Source: Eriocheir sinensis (lineage: Eukaryota > Arthropoda > Malacostraca > Decapoda > Varunidae). From it: a DNA stretch of 64,000 nt. The stretch covers positions 186,001 to 250,000 of the forward strand of contig NW_026111665.1 of assembly GCF_024679095.1 (NCBI RefSeq). Direction: 5' to 3'. A model generated the notes under the pieces. It ran no database searches. It was not told the origin of the DNA and worked only from the letters and a program-made list of their open reading frames with translations. Of the stretch, positions 59,621-64,000 are shown one piece after another. Every line of letters begins with the position of its first letter. The first letter of the stretch is position 1. The translations under genes were made by a program, and so were the position numbers.

Positions 59621-60892
59621 AGAGCGGACTGGGGCAGGTTTCAGAGGACACTCGACAGCTGGTGGGCCGAGTATGAGCCGCAGGGCGACCTACACCAGCA
59701 GGAACAGGACCTGACGGCAGCCATCCAGCAAGCAGCGGACGCAGCCATCCCCAGAACCAACCCGGGCCACCGCCGCCGCCCGGACTGGTGGTTCTACACC
59801 GAGGAGGTGAGGGAACACAACCATAGAGTTAACTTACACAGAAAGCTGTACAAGAAGAGACCGACCCCCTCCAACCTGAGGCTCCTGCAGGACGTGGTGA
59901 GTCGCGCGCGGGAGGTGTCTCAGCGGGCCAAGGAGGACAAGTGGCTAGAGTGGTGCACTACTTTCAGCCAGCACACCTCCCTGAGCCAGCTGTGGAGGAC
60001 CGTCCGCACAGTTTCCGGTGCCGCCCCGTCGCGCCCTGCCGCCCACCCACAACCAATCCAAGAAGCTGAGAGGCTGGTCGACGATTTCACTTCCCGTGGC
60101 GCCAGCACCCAGCTCCCTCCTCGCACACACCGCCTCCAGCAGCGGCTCAGACCGAATCGCGAGGAGGTGACGAGGGATGCGTGCGAGACCGCCGACTTGA
60201 CCGACCAGCCCTTCTCTCCCCAGGAGCTGGACAGGGCACAGAAAAGAGGGCGTGACACAGCGGCGGGGGCGGACGGCGTGGTGTACTCGATGCTGGCTCA
60301 TGCCGGGCCAGCTGGGGGCGCCGCGCTACTGTCACTGCTCAACGCATCCTGGCTGGTGGGGCGCCTCCCTCCCGCGTGGAAGGAGGCCGACATACAGCCC
60401 ATCCCAATGCCTAGGAAGCCCGGGGAGCTGAGACCCATCTCCCTCACCAGCTGCACCGCCAAGACCGCCGAGAGAATGGTGCTGTCTCACCTGCAGTGGC
60501 GCGTGGGGAACCTCCATCCTCACGTGTTTGGCTACACGCGCAGGGTGAGCACAGCAGACAGCATCATCACCCTCCTGGCGCAGGCTAACCATCGCCCCAC
60601 ACTGGTAGTCTTCCTCGACCTGGAGAAGGCTTTCGAGCTGGCCAGCCCCGACGCCATCCTCATCGCCCTCGTGGAGAAGGGGGTGCGGGGAAGGCTGCTC
60701 GCCTGGCTCCGGGACTACCTCCACCGCCGCCGGGCTCGGGTCAGGTTTCAGGGCCACAAGTCCAGTTTCAGGGAGCTTGAGAACGGGACTCCACAGGGCG
60801 GCATCCTCAGCCCGTTCCTGTTCACCATCCTCATGGAGCAGCTGGTGGCACTGCCGTTCCGTGAAGGCACCGTGCTGCTGAGCTACGCTGAT
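59610..60892 (+). pseudogene. I-group LINE ORF2: linker and reverse transcriptase up to the YAD of YADD
   Basis: The open frame continues from ADWGRFQRTLDSWWAEY through HRRRPDWWFYTEEVREHNHR. The RT fingers have GRDTAAGADGVVYSML and PPAWKEADIQPIPMPRKPGE with RPISLTSCTAKTAERMVLSH, followed by VVFLDLEKAFELASPDAILI and NGTPQGGILSPFLFTILMEQ. The frame ends SYAD at 60,892, where a SINE starts. Without the insert the next codons are DLAL, giving SYADDLAL. A substitution-free motif suggests the element was intact when the SINE landed. Confidence 0.87.
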
Positions 60893-61281
60893 TTTTTATT
60901 TATTTTTTTTATTTATTTATTTACGTTGTTGCCTATTGCGCCGGTAGGCATCTTCCCGGTGGGGCCTGATGGTCGGCCCAAGGCTTCTTCCAGGTGGGGC
61001 CTGATGGTCGGCCCAGCCCGTTCTGGCGCAGGCGAGTGTTTATAGTGGCGCCATCTTGCATTGGCTCATGCTGCCCCCCGGAACTCTTACTTGATTCGCT
61101 TGGACGGCTTCCTCTAGAGTCCGGGTTGATGGGTGGTCTTCAGGACAGCATGTGGGTAGTTTTAAGCCACTCGGCGGTGACCGAAAAATCCGAGTGGTAG
61201 CGTGAGGATTCGAACCCGCGTCGTCCATCACGCGGCGAATGTGGGTCCAGTACGCTATCACTTCGGCCACCGCCTACCCTA
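60893..61281 (-). mobile_element. tRNA-derived SINE (copy S5) in the YADD box
   Basis: Full SINE on the minus strand: A box GGTGGCCGAAGTGATAGCG, B box CGGGTTCGAATCCTC (61,208-61,222, read on minus), two 35-bp units and an A-tail seen as TTTTTTATTTATTT at 60,893-60,922. The target duplication TGAT is at 60,889-60,892 and 61,282-61,285. Confidence 0.9.
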
Positions 61282-62656
61282 TGATGACCTTGCTCTTGTT
61301 GTCACGGGACGGGGCAACAGGATGGAGAAAGCTCAGCAGGCCCTGGACCTTATCACCGAGAAGTGCGAGGCACTCGGCCTCAAGATCTCGGTACAAAAGT
61401 CCCGGGCTATGGCAATCAGGGCAGCCACTCCAGCCGGTCAACTGCAGGCCCAGGGCATAGGGTTGGAGTGGGTCGACAGGTACCTGTACCTCGGAGTGTG
61501 GCTGGACTCACGACTGTCCTTCACCACCCAAGCCAGCTACGTGGGTGAGAGACTTCGCGCCAGGCTCAACGTCATGAGGGCGATGACGAGGCCTGGTGCG
61601 GGAGCCACATTCTCCGTCCTGCGCCTCTTTTATGTGCAGGCAATACGGCCCCTGGTGGACTACTGCGCCCCTGTTCTCGTCTCCCTCTCCCACAGCCAGC
61701 AAAAGAAACTCGAGGTCGCGCAGAACTCCGCCCTGAGGGTCATGCTGGGGTCGCCGAGATGGTGCAGCGCGTGCGTGATGCAGAGCGAAGCCGGACTGGT
61801 GCCCCTCGTCTCCAGGGTGGAGTACGTCGTCGCCTGCAGCGTGGCCAGGATCCTCCTCCGAGACAAGGAGGGTGTGGCGCAGCGGAGACTGCGGACGGCC
61901 ATGGCACAAGGCGGAGCGGTGCTCGGAAACAACGCGTGTCTCATCCACACCACCTCAGCCGTCCACGGACTCACCCGCACACTCAGCTGGTGGCGGGAGG
62001 CCGATGTCCCCCCTCCCTCCTTCCACCCCCCGCCCCCGTGGGAACCGTCCATCGCTCCCTTCACGGCCACGCCGATGCCAGCAAGCAAGGCCCTCTGCAT
62101 CACCCAGGAGCTGCGGCAGCGCGCCCTTATGTCCATGGCGCAGGTCACCGAGCCAGGCAGCGCCGTCTACTACACGGACGGCTCGGTAGACCCAGTGAGC
62201 GGCAGAACGGGCGCTGCTGCCATCACCGGATAGACGAGGCTCTTGTGTAGGACGGCTGACCAGTGCTCTACCCTCCAGACGGAGCTGGCCGCCCTCCTCC
62301 TCGCCCTGGAGCACGCCCAGGCCCGCCCGGAGTTGACCGTCGTCATACACACAGACTCCCGGGCGAGGCTGGAAGCCCTGCAGCGTCCGCTCGTCACCGA
62401 CAACGTGGGCCTCGTCACTTCCGTGCTTGGCAGCCTGCAGAGCCTCGCCGCGCAGGGAAAGTGCGCCAGGCTCCACTGGATCCCCAGCCACGAGGGGGTA
62501 CGCGGGAACGAGGCTGCGGACGAGGCCGCCAAGAGGGCCGCTGCGGGCCCCACCATCACCAGGCGAGTGCCGCTCAGCCTGCAGCAGACCAAGGCTGAGG
62601 CGAGGCACGCTGCATCCTGGCAGGCGCATCAGAGCCACCGGGAGCTAGAGGGCTGA
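61282..62656 (+). pseudogene. I-group LINE ORF2: RT thumb and RNase H
   Basis: The reading resumes with DDLALVVTGRGNRMEKAQQA and runs through WVDRYLYLGVWLDSRLSF and QAIRPLVDYCAPVLVSL. RNase H begins VYYTDGSVDPVSGRTGAAAI (62,165-62,225; first Asp), then after a stop/shift at 62,231-62,243 continues with LQTELAALLLALEHA (Glu), VVIHTDSRARLEAL (Asp) and LHWIPSHEGVRGNEAADEAA (last His/Asp region). A TGA at 62,654 ends this piece. All RNase H catalytic positions are visible. Confidence 0.85.
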
Positions 62657-63024
62657 AAGAAGCAGGCGGCGTGGTACTCCATCGCCACCAGCTACCATCC
62701 CCTGGATTACGCCCAGCAGCATCCAAGGGCAGACGGGGTTCTGCTGCAGCGTGTCAGGCTGGGCTACAGCACCAAGGAGCAGCTCCAGGACGGTTACTAG
62801 GGGCAGGAGTGTGCCCACTGCGGCAGACACAGCCGCCGCTCGCTGGTGCACTACCTGCTGTCGTGCCCGGCCACCGCGCGACTCAGGTCAGCCCCAGAGC
62901 CCGCCACCCAGCCTGCACACGGCGGCCTGCTGAGCAGCCGGGAGGTCAAGGCTGCCCTCCTGGTCCAGCTTTCGCCACCAGACCTGCTGCTCGAGGTGCT
63001 CAGGGCGGCACCTCCACCCCGATA
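62657..63024 (+). pseudogene. I-group LINE ORF2: C-terminal CCHC region
   Basis: Downstream of the stop the frame continues AWYSIATSYHPLDYAQQHPR and VRLGYSTKEQLQDGY, then a TAG at 62,798, then CAHCGRHSRRSLVHYLLSCP (C-x2-C-x7-H-x4-C type) and LLVQLSPPDLLLEVLRAAPP before TAA at 63,022. A Cys-His motif near the ORF2 C-terminus is common in I, R1 and Jockey lineages. Confidence 0.75.
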
Positions 63025-63152
63025 ACCCGTCACCCCTTCCTCGCACCCATAATGACGAGGAACACAGATGTGTCACCGCCACCACACCCACATAAGGCAC
63101 ACCTGACCAAGCAAACACCTGCGGGCTGATGCCCGCTTTGTACACTTTTTAT

Positions 63153-63310
<158 letters not shown>

Positions 63311-63372
63311 TTTTATTTTATTTTATTGTATATGTATTTGTGTATCTTTTGTACAATAAACCTTTAAACGTA

Positions 63373-64000
63373 AAATCCCTCAGAGACATGCCAGTCCTCG
63401 TCGACGGACCGACTTGGCCGGCTAGATTTCGATCGCCGATAGAGTCGGTCTGTCGGCTCCCTACTACGGGCCGCCTTATGGCAAAGGCCCGTGTTCCCTC
63501 GTGCATGAGGGAGCAATCTCCCCCCCCCCCCCCCCAAAATCCCTCAGAGACACGCCAGTCCTCGTCGACAGACCGATTTGATTTGGTTGGCTAGAGTTCG
63601 ATCGCCGATAGAGTCGGTCTGTCGGCTCCCTGCTACGGGCCGCCTTTGGCAAAGACCCTTGCTCCCTCGTGCAAGAGGGAGCAATCTTTCCCCCCCCCCC
63701 CCCACAATCCCTCTCAGAGACACGCCAGTCCTCGTCGACGGACCGACTTGGTTGGCTAGATTTCGATCGCCGATAGAGTCGGTCTGTCGGCTCCCTGCTA
63801 CGGGCCGCCTTTGGCAAAGGCCCTTGCTCCCTCGTGCAAGAGGGAGCAATTTTCAGCCCCCCAAATCCCTCGTGCAAGAGGGAGCAATCCCCCCCAATAA
63901 AGCAGAGACACGCCAGTCCTCGTCGACAGACCGACTTGGTCGGCTAGATTTCGATCGCCGCTTCCCCGCCTTGCCTGTTGGCGTCTCCTGCTGTTATCGG
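63373..64000. repeat. Satellite-like tandem array, unit of about 165 bp
   Basis: The block beginning ATCCCTCAGAGACACGCCAG repeats from 63,373, 63,536 and 63,704, and again, partly rearranged, from about 63,893 to the window edge. Units share TCGATCGCCGATAGAGTCGG, CTACGGGCCGCC and a small hairpin CTCCCTCGTGCAAGAGGGAG, and are joined by C-runs of variable length. Related frames on the minus strand are artefacts of the repeat. Confidence 0.88.

Larger units (their letters stand above)
56100..63140 (+). mobile_element. I-group LINE with RNase H, near full length, GC-rich
   Basis: A 7 kb plus-strand non-LTR element: tandem-repeat 5' region (56,376-57,205), ORF1 with three zinc knuckles (57,279-58,903), ORF2 with APE endonuclease, RT, RNase H and a C-terminal CCHC motif (58,887-63,024), then a TA-rich end at 63,158. 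An RNase H after the RT places it in the I superfamily (I, Nimb, Outcast, LOA or R1-related lineages); I cannot choose between them by eye. GC content is clearly higher than in the neighbours. It is inactivated by a SINE in the YADD box and by a few shifts and stops. Confidence 0.85.

Noticed and set aside
63373..64000. Coding frames of 101-133 codons on the minus strand
   Set aside because: They follow the satellite period and shift with the C-run lengths.

Overview
The window reads as a piece of an animal nuclear genome, most likely a decapod crustacean (possibly a crab). There is no operon structure, no bacterial-style gene spacing, and no intact host gene that I can recognise. Almost every protein-like stretch belongs to a transposable element, and long dinucleotide tracts (TA, GA, CT, CA) and AAT arrays are scattered throughout. 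The most abundant LINE (called LINE-A here) has an RT/C-terminal sequence that I remember as common in crab (portunid) genome annotations. That is recollection, not a search, so the taxonomic call is an inference.

Layout. 1-10.2 kb: one Jockey-type LINE on the minus strand, split by a 4.8 kb LTR element (2,115-6,935) and by a tRNA-derived SINE (8,318-8,687); the 3' LTR of the LTR element carries another SINE. 10.6-12 kb: 3' end of a CR1-type LINE (minus). 12.06-13.9 kb: 5' LTR, primer binding site, leader and start of gag of a Ty3/Gypsy element (minus). 15.0-27.9 kb (plus): a decayed, multi-exon integrase gene of the Ginger/GIN1/KRBA2 type (H2C2 zinc finger, DDE core, GPY/F module), followed by a Ulp1-like cysteine protease domain and a Cys-rich tail. 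Its introns and last coding part have been invaded by LINE-A, an 0.8 kb terminal-inverted-repeat element, an older LINE and a Mutator-like element. 28-33 kb: a fold-back repeat, CR1-like RT, a GA/purine tract, LINE-A, an AAT array and a CR1 fragment. 33.1-37.8 kb: a second, younger copy of the same LTR element, inserted in a CR1 3' UTR with a clean 4-bp target duplication. 39.4-42.3 kb: a decayed hAT transposase of the ZMYM1-like type. 42.4-45.2 kb: a SINE with an expanded 35-bp repeat, a decayed LINE and a piggyBac-like miniature element. 45.8-56.1 kb: LINE-A and CR1 copies, one nested in the other, plus the second copy of the 0.8 kb inverted-repeat element. 56.1-63.1 kb: a GC-rich LINE with RNase H (I-group), nearly full length, preceded by about ten 82-bp tandem units and interrupted by a SINE exactly inside its catalytic YADD box. 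63.37-64 kb: a satellite of about 165 bp.

How the parts work together. The window is best read as a stratigraphy of nested insertions. Several junctions can be read to the base: LTR copy 2 in CR1, LTR copy 1 in Jockey, SINE in YADD, CR1-like in LINE-A. The reverse transcriptases encoded here (Jockey, CR1, LINE-A, I-group) are all broken except for one open CR1 C-terminal frame of 329 codons (55,012-56,001). The SINEs must have been mobilised by LINE machinery in trans; which LINE is not shown. The most unusual item is the spliced integrase/Ulp1 gene: all five integrase-part junctions I could test keep splice sites and reading phase, yet the copy carries at least five in-frame stops.
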